A stretch of 64,000 nucleotides of DNA from CAVVST01 sp963750995 (GTDB lineage: Bacteria; Acidobacteriota; Vicinamibacteria; Vicinamibacterales; UBA2999), in NCBI GenBank assembly GCA_963750995.1, contig CAVVST010000001.1, positions 744,001 through 808,000 on the forward strand. Reading direction: 5' to 3'. The translations under genes and the position numbers were made by a program. Position 1 is the stretch's first letter, and each line of letters begins with the position of its first letter. The notes under the pieces were generated by a model. That model did no database searches, had not been told where the DNA came from, and saw only the letters and a list, made by a program, of their open reading frames with translations. This document shows, in pieces, positions 45,119 to 55,465 of the stretch.

Positions 45119-46819
45119 ATGAGATGGTCGGCCGTGATGGTGGTGTCGGTCTTATCGGTGCTGAGCGGGGCCAATGCGGCGTGGGCGCAGGCTGAGGGAA
45201 CGCGCCCGGCCACGCCGACGTTCTGGGGCGACACCGGGCTGTGGTTCGTGCCCACCGGCGAGGTCCTGCCTGCCGGCGAGTTCTCGGCTTCGGCTGCATC
45301 GCACCGAGCTCGACTTCCGACAGGGCAATACCAACGTGTCGTTCTTCCCGGTCACGGCGGGCGTCGGCCTCGGCCGCGCCGAGATCTTCGGATCGATGCG
45401 GGTGATCACGCGCATCGATCGAGACACGGTGCCGCTGCTCTTCGCCGGGCCCGCCGACGAGGCCGGCGGACTCGTCAACGAGTACCCCGACGGTGCACGA
45501 GACATGGACGGGCAACAAGCTTGGTGATCTTTTCCTCGGCACCAAGATGAACCTGACGTCGCAGCAGCATCAGTGGCCGCTGGCGCTGGCGCTCCGCGGC
45601 ACGCTCAAGTTTCCGACCGGCGACCGCGACTCCGGCGCGGGAACCGGCGAGTACGACGGCTTCGTCGACGCCATCGGCAGCGGCAATGCCGGGAGCGTTG
45701 AAATGGCGGCGTTCACCGGTGTCGCGCTGCGTGGCGACCCCGACGACATCAGCGTCTCGGACGGCGTGCGGTGGGGTGCGGGCGTCGGCTTTCCGTCGCG
45801 CAGTGCAGTTGCGGGCCACCGCGGAGGTGCACGGCGAGTGGATGCTCGATGACGATGTCATCGCCCCTGCGGGCCTGATCATCGGCGACGACGGATCGTT
45901 GTCGCCGGCGGCGTCGCGCCTCAAGAACCAGGTCACCAGCACCGTCGGGCTCACCTGGCAGCATTCGAGCGGCATGCTGCTCGGCGCCGCCTTCAATTAC
46001 CGGTTCGGCCTGGAGACCGACAGCACCGCGGGCCAGCCGCCGAGCGACAGTGGCGACGCGTTCGGCGTCGAGTTCCGGATCGGATTCCACCGCGGCGTCA
46101 GCGTGTTCGTGCCGCCGCCGCCCGCCGTCGCCGCGGCAACTCCCCCGCCGGCGCCCGAGGCGCCGGCGCCGCCGTCAGCCCCGGTCAACCGGCCGCCGAC
46201 GGTGCGCGTCGACTGCAATCCGTGCGCACTCGAGGCTGGCGGCGCGGCCACGATCCGCGCCGACGCGACCGATCCCGACGGCGATACGTTGACGATCCTG
46301 TGGTCCACGACCGGCGGCACGATCGCCGACACGCGCGCGGCGATGACGCAGTGGAAGGCGGAAACCAGCGCCCGGCCCGGTCACGCTGACGGCGACCGTC
46401 GACGACGGCCGCGGCGGCCGCGCCACCGGCACGGTGACGATCGAGGTGACCGTCGGCGAGGACGCGCATTTTGAAGACGTGCTGTTCGATTTCGACAGCT
46501 CGCGGCTGCGGCCCGAGATGCTGCCGCGGCTCGATCCGGTGCTGGCCGCACTCACGGCGGACCCGGGGATGGCACTGGAGATCGAAGGGCACACCTGCAA
46601 CATCGGCACGACCGAGTACAACCTCGCGCCTTGGCGACCGCCGCGCGCACGCGGTGCGCGACTACCTCGTGCAGAGAGGTATTGCGCCTGCCCGGTTGTC
46701 CACCGTCACGCTATGGCGAGGAGCGACCCGCGCGCGACAACAGCCAGGAGAGCACCAGGCGGCTCAATCGCCGCGCGGTGCTGGTGGTGCACGCGCCCCA
46801 CCTCGACACTCGCCGCTGA
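45119..46819 (+). CDS. OmpA-family protein with N-terminal barrel and PKD-like linker (about six frameshifts)
   Basis: Outer-membrane protein of about 565 residues. Signal peptide VVSVLSVLSGANAAWAQ; barrel segments TFWGDTGLWFVPTGEVLPAG, LDFRQGNTNVSFFPVTAGVG, LGRAEIFGSMRVITRID, GTKMNLTSQQHQWPLALALR, VTSTVGLTWQHSSGMLLGAA; a Pro-rich linker; a PKD/Ig-like domain (RPPTVRVDCNPCALEAGGAA, DATDPDGDTLTILWSTTGG); and an OmpA C-terminal peptidoglycan-binding domain (FEDVLFDFDSSRLRPEMLPR, LEIEGHTCNIGTTEYNLA, RRAHAVRDYLVQRGIAPARL). Six or so frame changes must be bridged. ATG 45119 follows GAAGGAGAG. A strong terminator follows the stop. Confidence 0.78.
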
Positions 46820-46840
46820 CCCGTCCTCCTGGGTCGGCCC

Positions 46841-46894
46841 GAGGCCGGAGTAGGATCAAGCTGACCGATCCTTCACTCCGGCCTCGACTCTTTT
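46841..46894 (+). terminator. Rho-independent terminator
   Basis: GAGGCCGGAGTAGGATC (46841-46857) pairs with GATCCTTCACTCCGGCCTC (46867-46885), with a small internal bulge, and is followed by GACTCTTTT. It lies 21 nt past the OmpA stop. Confidence 0.82.
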
Positions 46895-46970
46895 GAATTG
46901 ACGAATCTACGGATCTACGGATTGACGAATCTTCTCAATCCGTCAATTCGTAAATTCGTCGATTCGTTGA
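46895..46970. repeat. AT-rich patch of short direct and inverted repeats
   Basis: A 76-bp low-GC stretch built from variants of GACGAATC and ATTCGTC: two CTACGGAT copies, GGATTGACGAATCTTCTC followed by its near inverse AATCCGTCAATTCG, then ATTCG units at short spacing. It ends exactly at the stop codon of the next minus-strand gene. No ORF. Its origin is unclear. Confidence 0.55.
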
Positions 46971-47599
46971 TTAGACGAGCCCTTCGCGCACCGCGAACTG
47001 AATCAGCGCCGCGGTCGAGTGAACCTGCAGCTGCTCCATCATGCGGTACTTGTGGAACGCGACGGTCCGCGCCGAGACGTGCAGAACCGCGGCGGCCTCC
47101 TTCATCGAGCGTCCCTCGGCCAGCAGCTGCAGCACCTCGCGCTGGCGCGGGGTGAGCTGGTGCACGGCTTTCCGCGCGTGCGGGTCGCGGGCGAGCGATC
47201 CAACCAGGTCGCGGGTGATGAGCGGGGTGACGTAGTAGCGCTGCGCCATGACCTCGCGTACGGCGAGCGGCAGCTCCGAGCCGAGCGAGCGCTTCAGCAC
47301 ATAGCCGTGGGCGCCGACGCGAAAGGCCTCCGCCGCCACGTCCGGATCCTCGTTCATCGTCAGCATGATGATGCGAACGTTCGGCAGCAGCTGGAGGAGC
47401 GCGCGCGCGGTGTCCAATCCGTTCAGCGACGGCATCGTGACATCGAGGATCACGACGTCGGGCCGAGCGTCTGCGCCTCCTCGAGGAACGCGCGAGGCTC
47501 GCTGAAGGTGCCGACGACGTCACACGCCGGCCCGAGCAACAGCCGGCACGCATCCGCCACCAGCGTGTGATCGTCGATGATGACAACGCGCGGCTTCAT
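46971..47599 (-). CDS. NarL/FixJ-type response regulator (one frameshift)
   Basis: About 209 residues. Receiver start MKPRVVIIDDHTLVADACRL from ATG 47599; after an indel near 47455, the acceptor Asp is in LDVTMPSLNGLD, Thr in IMLTMNED and Lys in GYVLKRS. The C-terminal LuxR HTH is complete (LTPRQREVLQLLAEGRSMKE, AAAVLHVSARTVAFHKYRMM). No kinase is adjacent. It follows the DksA-like gene by 63 bp on the same strand. Confidence 0.87.
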
Positions 47600-47662
47600 A
47601 AAGGGGCCCCCGGGGACCGCTATCTTAGCGCTGACGCCCCCGGTACCTTGCCACATTCGCCA

Positions 47663-48121
47663 TCACGGTTCCTGGGGAACCTTGATATCACCCGACAACA
47701 GGCCGCGTTCCCACGCCTTCGCCCGCTCCGGCTGAGCAAGATGGGCGGCCTCTCGCTCACGGGCTGTCTCGCAGTGCCTGCAGCACACGGCGAATGGCAG
47801 AGCCCGGAGACGGGCTTCGCCGATTTGCTCGCCGCACCTGGTACACACCCCGTAAGTGCCGGCGTCGAGGCGTTCGATGGCTTGGTCGATGCGACGAATC
47901 GTTGTCGTCGCGAGATCGGCGAGCGCCGCGTCAAGATCGCACAATTCGCCCTCGTCAGGCTTTTGCGCGATGGTGAGATCGGCGCCGTTTTCACGGATCC
48001 GTGCGACCCGGAGCTGCAGGTCGCTGGTGAACTGCCGTCGGCGGGCCTCAAGCTCGGCGCGAAAGGCCCGGCGGTCGGCGTTGGCGGGTGCGGGTGCGGG
48101 TGCGATAGCTGTGGCTGGCAT
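47663..48121 (-). CDS. TraR/DksA-type zinc-finger protein
   Basis: 152 residues. A helical hairpin region (FRAELEARRRQFTSDLQLRV, CDLDAALADLATTTIRRIDQ) and a C4 zinc finger: GTYGVCTRCGEQIGEARL, then CCRHCE (Cys pairs at about 107/110 and 128/131). DksA relatives bind RNA polymerase with ppGpp; short members of this type are often uncharacterised. No frameshift. Confidence 0.87.
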   Translation of the reverse strand: MPATAIAPAPAPANADRRAFRAELEARRRQFTSDLQLRVARIRENGADLTIAQKPDEGELCDLDAALADLATTTIRRIDQAIERLDAGTYGVCTRCGEQIGEARLRALPFAVCCRHCETAREREAAHLAQPERAKAWERGLLSGDIKVPQEP

Positions 48122-48177
48122 AGAGGCCTAGGCTACGACCGGCCGTAGTGCGGCCACTATGTCGAAACGGCATCCGT

Positions 48178-50506
48178 TCACCGGCGCCGTCCGCCGCCGC
48201 CGCCGCCGCGCATCGCGCCGCCGCTGGGGCGATAGCTGCCCGAGCGCCCCATCGACGAACCGCTGCGCATCGTCGCGGCATCCCGCGTGCGCTGCCCCCC
48301 GGCGCTCCGCGCGGCGGCATCGCGGTTCAGTTGTCCGGTCATGGCCGCGTCCCTGCGCGGGGTCGCTGCCGGCCGCTGCTGCGGCGAGCTCCGCGCGCCA
48401 CTCCATTCTCCGCCGCCGCCGTATTGCTGCCAGGAGTCGCCCTGCTTGCGGTAGACGTTGCCGTCGCGCCCGGCGTAGACATTGCCGCTTCCGGTCGTGC
48501 CGACGGCGCCGCCACCCTGCGGCCCTCGCCGGCTGGCGGCCGCGCCTCCTCCGCTCGTCCGGGTCGCGCGCGTCGTCGCGCCGGTCAGGTTGCTCGTCAC
48601 GCGCGAGGTGGCAGCCCAGTCATCCCCGCGGCGCACGCCCGTGGAGCCCCAGCTCCCGTACACATTCGAGCCCTGACGCGTCGCGCCGTACGCGCCCGGT
48701 CCGCGGGTTGTAGGCCCCGGCGACGCCGCGGGCGCCGTACGGACCGTACGCCGCCGCTCCGCGCGCATAGCTCCCGGTACGCGGGTTGTACCGCGCGCCA
48801 ACCCCTGCTCCACCGTAGGGACCGTACACCGCCGCCCCGCGGCCGTAGCTGCCGGTCCACGGGTTGTAGCGCGCGCCGTAGCCGTAGGTCGGGTAGTGCG
48901 GGTAATACGCCGGATAGAGGCCGCCGTATCCGATGTACGGCGGGTAGTAGTAGCCCGTCCCCCATACCGCGGTCCCCCACGCCACCATCAACCCGGTGTA
49001 GGCCGCGGCGCTGGCGTACACCACCCACTCGTCATCGTCGTCCTCCACCGTCACATACGTCACGTGATGAGAGGGCGAGCTGACCGGGATCTCGTAGATC
49101 TGCTGCGGGACGTCACCGGTCACTTCCCACGGTCCCGAGGCCGTGCTCGACTGGAACCAGACGCCCTGGAAACACATGTAGTACAGGTTGCCGACCTTGA
49201 ACACGTCCTTGTCGGTATTGGTCGCGCGCGCGACGCTCGTGGACTCGATCGGCTGGAACTCGGGGTCCCCCGAGTAGGCCACGTCCGGCGCGCTCACCAT
49301 CTTCTTGCTGACGCGCGCGGTTTGCGGGACCTGCGCAAGGAGCACCGCCTCGGCCGCCTCCTGGGTGCCAGGTACCGACGCCAGCACGCGCGAGCGCTCA
49401 TGCTCGAGCGGGATCTTGGCGAACTCTGCCGGCAGCGTCGGCGTGGCAAACGTCCACGGCCCACGGAAATCGGGAGCGCTGAACCATCGGCCGGCGACCA
49501 GGAAGTACACCGGGCCTCCCGATCCAAGACGGAACACGTCGGCTTCCGTGTTGCGGACCCACAGGAGGCGCGTGCCGCCCACCGGTTCGTACTGCGGCTG
49601 CCCGCGGAGGAGGATCAGTTCCGCGGGCTTCGTGCTGACGAACACCGTCGGCAACGCCGATGCCGCAACCGTACGCCCTGGCAGGGCGGCACGCACCTCT
49701 TTCCAATTTTCATCGGCCGGAAGCTTCGCGAAGCTCGCGGGCAGCTGGCCGGCGGCCACCCACGGCCCATTCAGGTCGGACGCCTTCATCCATGTGGTCT
49801 CGTGCCGCAGGAAAAGCGTCTTTGACGAGGGATGCTCGAACAGGTCCCAGTTGGTGTTGACTGCGACGCGCAGCTCGTTGCCCTGAATCGGACTCCAGAC
49901 AGGGTTGCCGTCAAGGTTCACGACCACGGCGGGGCGCGTGCTGAAGAACACCACAGGGGGATCGGCTTTCACGCCGTCGACATTCTTTGGCCGGATGCTG
50001 CTGGCGTCGAGATAGGCGAGCACGCGATCGAGCGCGATGACGCGCTCGCGGACTGGCATGCTGGCTTTGATCGCCGCCACTGCGGCGCCAGCCTGCTCTC
50101 GGGTGGCGCCCGGAAAGTTCGACCGGATGATGCCAAAGCTGGAAAAATCAACCAGCCGCTGTTCAACCGAGACGCGCGTGTGCGCTTCAGCGGTGATCGT
50201 GCCGAGCTGCGGCATGGTGCTCCCCTTCGGCAGGTACGAGACGGCCGCAAGGAGCGTCATCTGCTGCTGGTTTTCCCAGCTCATGATCTGCGGTTCGTAA
50301 ATCACGATCTCCGCGCCGTCCGGCGCCACATAGCGCCGCGGCCATCCGCCGTCGGGCTGGGCGGGCGCCGCTGGTGCAGCCGCTCTCTGCACTGGTGCAG
50401 CCGCACTCTGCATGAATGCGCCAAGCGCACCACCAGGCGCCATCAACAGCGCCACCACCGACAACGAGACGAGAACGGTTCGCCGTGCCGACCTGCGCGT
50501 ACCCAT
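48178..50506 (-). CDS. Exported protein with repeated WxGPW modules and Tyr/Gly-rich repeats (one frameshift)
   Basis: About 775 residues. Signal peptide SLSVVALLMAPGGALGAF. The middle (about 200-480) holds four repeats of a module whose end reads WMKASDLNGPWVAAGQLP, WFSAPDFRGPWTFATPTLP and WFQSSTASGPWEVTGDVP, each joined to a strand such as DVFKVGNLYYMC. Next is a TM-like or Gly/Tyr-rich stretch (ASAAAYTGLMVAWGTAVWGT) and repeats of YNPxTGxYxRGAAxYGPYG. After an indel near 48690-48720 an Arg/Gly/Ser-rich tail ends GGGGGGRRR. Such proteins are sometimes labelled carbohydrate-binding (family V/XII), but no activity is established. Probably cell-surface associated. Confidence 0.7.
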
Positions 50507-50687
50507 AAAGGCCTCCCCGCGATAGCTTTAGCTTGATGCACTGCGGGCGAACGGGCCTATGCCAAAGCGGCCGTGACCTCGTCCGCCGGAACTGCATAGA
50601 GCCTCACGTGGGCCTCTCGGTAGGCTGACTCTCATCGCGCGTGAAGGACCAGGTGAGGTCATCGGAGCGCGCGAAAAGGAGCAGGAC

Positions 50688-51388
50688 ATGAAGAAGGTAT
50701 TGTTCGGAGCGTTGCTCGTCACGCTCGTGGCGGCCACGCCGGCGCGGGCCCAGAGCGGCATTTATGAGGATCGTTCAGTTCACTTCAACATCGGCGGCGG
50801 ATTCACGATGCCGATGTCAGACATCTCAGATCGGTTCGGCACAGGTGGTGGCTTCAACATCGGGCTGATCGTCGAGCCCAACCGGTATTCGGGCTCCAGT
50901 TCGAATACTCGTACAACGGCCTCAACGGCCATGAGACAGACGTGCCGCTCGCCGTCGCGCCGATCGCGGCAATTCTCACCAACGGGGTCATTCAGTCGCA
51001 TCACTACATGCAGTACCTGAATGCGAACGCATCTTTTTCAGGTGGGGTCGCGGTTCAAGGCATACGCGGTGGGTGGGGGAGGCATGTATTACCGGTCGGT
51101 GAGCCTGACGTCGCCGGACGTAGGCTTCACCACCTATTGCGATCCCTACTGGTATGTCTGCGAACCCGAGTTGCGTCCCGATCGATCGCGTGCATTGGCG
51201 ATCGCTCCTCGTGGGATCCCGGCATCAACGTCGGCGGCGGCGTGACCTTCGCACTGGGCACGGAGGCGGTCTTCTACGTGGAGAGCCGGTGGCATTACAT
51301 GTGGGGCCCCGAGTTCACCGACATAGACGGCGTGGTCCAAAACGCCAACGGCCAGTACCTTCCGGTGACATTCGGATTCCGCTTCTAA
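50688..51388 (+). CDS. Outer-membrane beta-barrel protein (three or so frameshifts)
   Basis: About 233 residues. Signal peptide VLFGALLVTLVAATPARAQ after MKK; first strand HFNIGGGFTMPMSDISDRFG. The following segments come from different frames: EYSYNGLNGHETDVPLAV, FQVGSRFKAYAVGGGGMYYR, GINVGGGVTFALGTEAVFYV, closing GQYLPVTFGFRF with terminal Phe, as in small OmpX/OmpW-like barrels. Breaks near 50890, 51040 and 51200. ATG 50688 follows AAGGAGCAGGAC. Confidence 0.78.
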
Positions 51389-51488
51389 GCTGCCGGGGAG
51401 CGGCGCGCGCCACGGATACCCGCGACGCTCCGCCGTTCCCTGCGCGCTTTGCTATCCCGCCGCTTGCGGCCACGGGTGAGGACGGATC

Positions 51489-53324
51489 ATGCAGTCGACC
51501 GCACCGAGTGCTGAAGTGCCGATCGAGCCGTTCCTCACCGCCGCCGACGCCCGTGATCTCCTTCACTCTGCCGTTGAGTGGCTCCCCGTCGGCGTGCTCG
51601 TCGTCAACGGCGACGGGGTGATCGCGGTCGTGAACCGTGAAGCCGAACGCCTGTTCGGCTATGGCGGCGGCGAAATAATCGGGCAATCGATCGAACTCCT
51701 CGTGCCGGATGTCGCACGCGGAGACCACGCAGCCTTTCGTCGCGACTTCACCGCCCGGCCGCACCCCCGGGCGATGGGGGCGGGCCGTGAAGTGTTCGGG
51801 CGCCGGAGGGATGGAGCGGAGGTGCCGATCGAAGTCGGCTTGACGCCGATTCACGTGAACGGCTCGCCGTTCGTGCTGGCGTCCGTGAGCGACCTGACCG
51901 AACGCCACCGCGCCCAGATCGCGCTCGACGAGCGGCTCGCGTTCGAACGTTTCGTCGGTGAACTGGGCGCCGAATTCGTGAACATGCGCCCGGAGGAAGT
52001 CGATCGCGCTCTCCAGGACGCCCTCCGACGCGTGGTCCGCACGCTCGGCGTGGACCGCAGCGCGCTGTTCCAGGTTGACGACACCGGCGATTTCGTCCAC
52101 ACGCATCAATCGACTCGCACCGGATGCCTGCCTTCGCTGCCTCGTGTCTCGGCGCGCCGGGAATTTCCGTGGCACCTGTCACAGATTCGTAGCGGAGCGG
52201 TGGTCAGCTTCGCCGCGGTCGACGACGTGCCCGACGCCGTCGATCGGGAGAGCCTTCGTCGTCTCGGTACGAAGTCGGCGGTCACGCTCCCTCTCAGCGT
52301 CGCCGGTCAGACGTGGGGAGCCCTCAGTTTCAGCACCGTGCGAGAACAGCGATCGTGGGCGTCTGATGTGATCAACCGCCTGCGCGTGGTCGCCCTGATC
52401 TTCGCCAACGCGCTCGCGCGGCGGCTGGCCGATGAGCGGCTGCAACAGACGGTTGGCGCCATGACGGCGCTGCGCGACCGGCTGCGCGACGAGAATCGGT
52501 ATCTGCGCGACGAACTGCAGCGACTTGCCGGCACACATCCCATCGTCGGCCACAGTCTCGCGGCACGGCGGACGCTCGCACAGGTGCGCGAGGCGGCGGC
52601 GACCGATGCTCCGGTCCTGCTGATCGGGGAAGCTGGCACCGGAAAGGCGCTGCTCGCGGCCCGCATACACGATCTGAGCACCCGGCGTGAGCGGGCGATG
52701 GTGCGCGTGAATTGTGCCGCCACGACCGCACTGATCGACGGCCGGCCGTTCGCCGGCGAGCAGGACCTGTTCGCGAGCGACGACCATGGCCAGGTTGGCC
52801 GCCTCGAGCTCGCCAATGGTTCGACTGTGTTCTTCGACGAAATTGTCGATCTGTCGCTGGAGGCGCAGGCGAACCTGAGCCGCATCCTGGAGCACGGCCA
52901 GATCCAGTCACCCGGTCACGACGGGCCGGTGCCACTCGACGTGCGGATCATCGCGGCCACCCGCGAGGACCTGCAGCGATGCATCGCCGAGGGAACGTTT
53001 CGGGAGGACCTGTATGTCCGTCTCAATGTCTTTCCGATCCACGTGCCGCCGCTGCGGGAACGCCGCGACGATATCCCGGTGTTGGTGTGGCGGTTCGTGG
53101 ATGAATTCTCGATGGCTTACCGCAGGCCGATTGACGCCATCGACCAGGCGTCGATGACGGCGCTGCAGGCCTACTCCTGGCCGGGAAACGCCCGCGAACT
53201 ACGTAACGTCGTCGAGCAGGCGATGATGGGCTCGACGACCCGGCGCCTCCGCATCGCCGTGCCCTCGAACGATTCCATCCCGCGGCGTCGAAAAAGCCGC
53301 TCCGACAGTCTCCGTCACGCGTAG
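51489..53324 (+). CDS. PAS-GAF-AAA+ protein of the NtrC type without GAFTGA loop or Fis domain
   Basis: 611 residues, no frameshift. PAS at about 20-145 ([30 protein letters not shown]), GAF at about 160-310 ([40 protein letters not shown]), and a sigma54-activator-like AAA+ domain at about 350-590: Walker [12 protein letters not shown] (about 380), Walker [11 protein letters not shown] (about 446), [20 protein letters not shown]. Between Walker A and B, where activators have a GHEKGAFTGA-like loop, this protein reads [16 protein letters not shown]. The C-terminus ends after about 20 low-complexity residues without a Fis HTH. It may hydrolyse ATP but probably cannot remodel RpoN holoenzyme in the usual way. 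Confidence 0.85.
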   Translation: MQSTAPSAEVPIEPFLTAADARDLLHSAVEWLPVGVLVVNGDGVIAVVNREAERLFGYGGGEIIGQSIELLVPDVARGDHAAFRRDFTARPHPRAMGAGREVFGRRRDGAEVPIEVGLTPIHVNGSPFVLASVSDLTERHRAQIALDERLAFERFVGELGAEFVNMRPEEVDRALQDALRRVVRTLGVDRSALFQVDDTGDFVHTHQSTRTGCLPSLPRVSARREFPWHLSQIRSGAVVSFAAVDDVPDAVDRESLRRLGTKSAVTLPLSVAGQTWGALSFSTVREQRSWASDVINRLRVVALIFANALARRLADERLQQTVGAMTALRDRLRDENRYLRDELQRLAGTHPIVGHSLAARRTLAQVREAAATDAPVLLIGEAGTGKALLAARIHDLSTRRERAMVRVNCAATTALIDGRPFAGEQDLFASDDHGQVGRLELANGSTVFFDEIVDLSLEAQANLSRILEHGQIQSPGHDGPVPLDVRIIAATREDLQRCIAEGTFREDLYVRLNVFPIHVPPLRERRDDIPVLVWRFVDEFSMAYRRPIDAIDQASMTALQAYSWPGNARELRNVVEQAMMGSTTRRLRIAVPSNDSIPRRRKSRSDSLRHA

Positions 53325-53393
53325 CTGGCCTGACCCGGCGTGACCCTGGACCCGTTTTGGGGTATACAGGGCAGCCGGGTGTAAGCTACGCCA

Positions 53394-55436
53394 TTGCCGG
53401 GGTCCGAGTCACTGACGCGTCTCTGGACCGAGCTGCGGACTGACGCGCGCTCGTGGGACCAGCTCAAGCTCCCGCTGCTCGTATTCGTCGGTTATGCGCT
53501 CGGAGCACAACTCGGAATGGTGCTCCGCATGCCGGACACCATCACCTCGGTCGTGTGGCCGCCGAACGCCATCCTGACCACGGCGCTGCTGTTTACGCCG
53601 CCGCGGCGCTGGCCAGTCGTGTTCGCCGCGGCGTTTCCAGCACATCTGCTGGTCGAGCTGGGAGCCTTCCCCTGGCCGCTGGTCCTCGCCTTCTTCATCA
53701 CCAACTGCAGTGAGGCGCTGCTTGCGGGGGTCGGCGTGTGGCTGTTCAGCGACGCGCCATCGCGTTTCGACACGCTGTCTCGAGTCTCGGTCTTTCTCAC
53801 CTGGGGCGTAGTGTTCGCCCCGGTGGTCTCGTCATTTTTCGACGCGGCGGTCGCATCCATCCTCGGCGGCCAGGACTACTGGTCGGTTTGGAACGTGCGC
53901 GTGCCGTCGAATGCGCTGGGAGCCGTCGCGATTGTACCGGCGCTCAGCGGCGTGTTACATACCGGCTACGGGGCCCTCGTGGCGTTGCCGCGAACGCGGT
54001 TGCGCGAAGCCGCCAAGATCGGCGCCGGCATCCTCGTCGCCGCGCTGGTGGTGGCGACAGACATCGGCCATGAGGGCTTCGCCGGCATTCCCCTGGTGCT
54101 CTTCCTGCCGTTCATGCTGTGGGCGGCGGTGAAGTTTGGAACCGCAGGGGCGGGCCTGGCGCTACTCGCGACAGTACTCGCCGCGATAGGATCGGCTGTC
54201 TACGGCCACGGCCTCCTTGAGTATGTTGCGCCCGACGATCGCGTGCGCGTGCTGCAGGTAGCGCTTACTGTCGTCGCCCTGCCGCTGATGTGTCTTGCCG
54301 CGCTCGTCGAGGAGCGAAAGCGGGCGGAGGACGCGCTGCGCATCAGCGACGTGCTGAAATCCGCAATCCTGAACTCGCTGCCAAGCCACGTCGCCGTGCT
54401 CGATCGTGACGGCCGCATCATCGCCACCAACGAGGGCCGGATGGGCGCCAACAGGGACACGACCCGCGTGGGCGACTCGTATCTCGACCTCTGGGCGGCC
54501 GGTGAGCGCAAGGGAGAAGCAACGGCCATCAGTGCGCTGAAAGGCGTGCGTAACGTGCTCGACGGCACCAACACGAACTTCTCGATGGAATATTCCACCC
54601 ACACCCCTGACAGCGACAACTGGTGGTTAATGCGCGCGGTCCCACTGAAACGGCAGGCAGGTGGAGCGGTGGTAACCCACACAGATGTGACCGAGGCGCA
54701 CAGGGCGGAGTTGGACGCGCGCCGCAACCGCGATGAACTGGCCCACTTGTCCCGCGTGTTCGTGGTGAACGAACTGACGACCTCCCTCTCGCACCAGTTG
54801 AGCCAGCCGCTCACCGGCATCGTCGGCAATGCCCAGGCCGGCCGCCGTCTCCTCGACGTGAAAAAGACGGGCGTGGGGGATTTGCGCCCGATCTTCACCG
54901 ACATTCTCTCGGACGCGGCGCGTGCCACTGACCTGGTTCGCGGACTCCGCGACATGATGCGAAAGGGCTCGAGCGAGCAGGAAGCGGTCGCGATCAATGC
55001 CGTCGTGGAGGAAGCGTCGAGAATCGTGATGAGCGATGCCGTCATCCGCGGCGTGTCGCTGCAGCTCGAGATATCGCCGTCGCTGCCTCAGGTCACCGGC
55101 AATCGGGTCCAGCTTCAGCAGGTGATACTGAACCTGCTGCTGAACGCACTGGACGCCGTGACCTCGCGCGCCGGGTTCCCGCGCATCGTCAAGCTGTCTA
55201 CGCACAAGCGCGAGCCGGATGGCGTTGTCGTCTCAGTGTCAGACAATGGTCCGGGCCTGCCGGCCGCCGGTGACACCATTTTTGAGGCGTTCTATACGAC
55301 GAAGCCGTCGGGAACCGGGCTCGGCCTGTCGATCGCGCGTTCGATTGTCGAGGCCCACAGCGGCACTATTCACGCTCGCAACCGGCAGGGCGGCGGCGCC
55401 GTTTTCCAGGTGACGCTCCCGCCGGCCACGGATTAG
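53394..55436 (+). CDS. MASE1-PAS sensor histidine kinase
   Basis: 680 residues from TTG 53394. The N-terminal 300 residues form a polytopic MASE1 sensor domain (about eight hydrophobic segments; MPDTITSVVWPPNAILTTAL, LGAVAIVPALSGVLHTG). A PAS domain follows (SLPSHVAVLDRDGRIIATNE), then HisKA with the acceptor His in SLSHQLSQPLTGIVGNAQAG and a complete HATPase (QVILNLLLNALDAV, VSDNGPGLPAAGDTIFEAFY, GTGLGLSIARSIVEAHSG). It resembles DctB/FixL-type kinases. The stop lies 29 bp upstream of the FixJ-type regulator, its likely partner. No obvious ribosome site marks the TTG. Confidence 0.92.
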   Translation: MPGSESLTRLWTELRTDARSWDQLKLPLLVFVGYALGAQLGMVLRMPDTITSVVWPPNAILTTALLFTPPRRWPVVFAAAFPAHLLVELGAFPWPLVLAFFITNCSEALLAGVGVWLFSDAPSRFDTLSRVSVFLTWGVVFAPVVSSFFDAAVASILGGQDYWSVWNVRVPSNALGAVAIVPALSGVLHTGYGALVALPRTRLREAAKIGAGILVAALVVATDIGHEGFAGIPLVLFLPFMLWAAVKFGTAGAGLALLATVLAAIGSAVYGHGLLEYVAPDDRVRVLQVALTVVALPLMCLAALVEERKRAEDALRISDVLKSAILNSLPSHVAVLDRDGRIIATNEGRMGANRDTTRVGDSYLDLWAAGERKGEATAISALKGVRNVLDGTNTNFSMEYSTHTPDSDNWWLMRAVPLKRQAGGAVVTHTDVTEAHRAELDARRNRDELAHLSRVFVVNELTTSLSHQLSQPLTGIVGNAQAGRRLLDVKKTGVGDLRPIFTDILSDAARATDLVRGLRDMMRKGSSEQEAVAINAVVEEASRIVMSDAVIRGVSLQLEISPSLPQVTGNRVQLQQVILNLLLNALDAVTSRAGFPRIVKLSTHKREPDGVVVSVSDNGPGLPAAGDTIFEAFYTTKPSGTGLGLSIARSIVEAHSGTIHARNRQGGGAVFQVTLPPATD

Positions 55437-55465
55437 CGGCTGTGACCCAGCAGGTAAGGAACTAG

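Noticed and set aside
46895..46970. CRISPR-like repeat array
   Set aside because: The units are 5-9 bp, vary in orientation and have no unique spacers or nearby cas genes.
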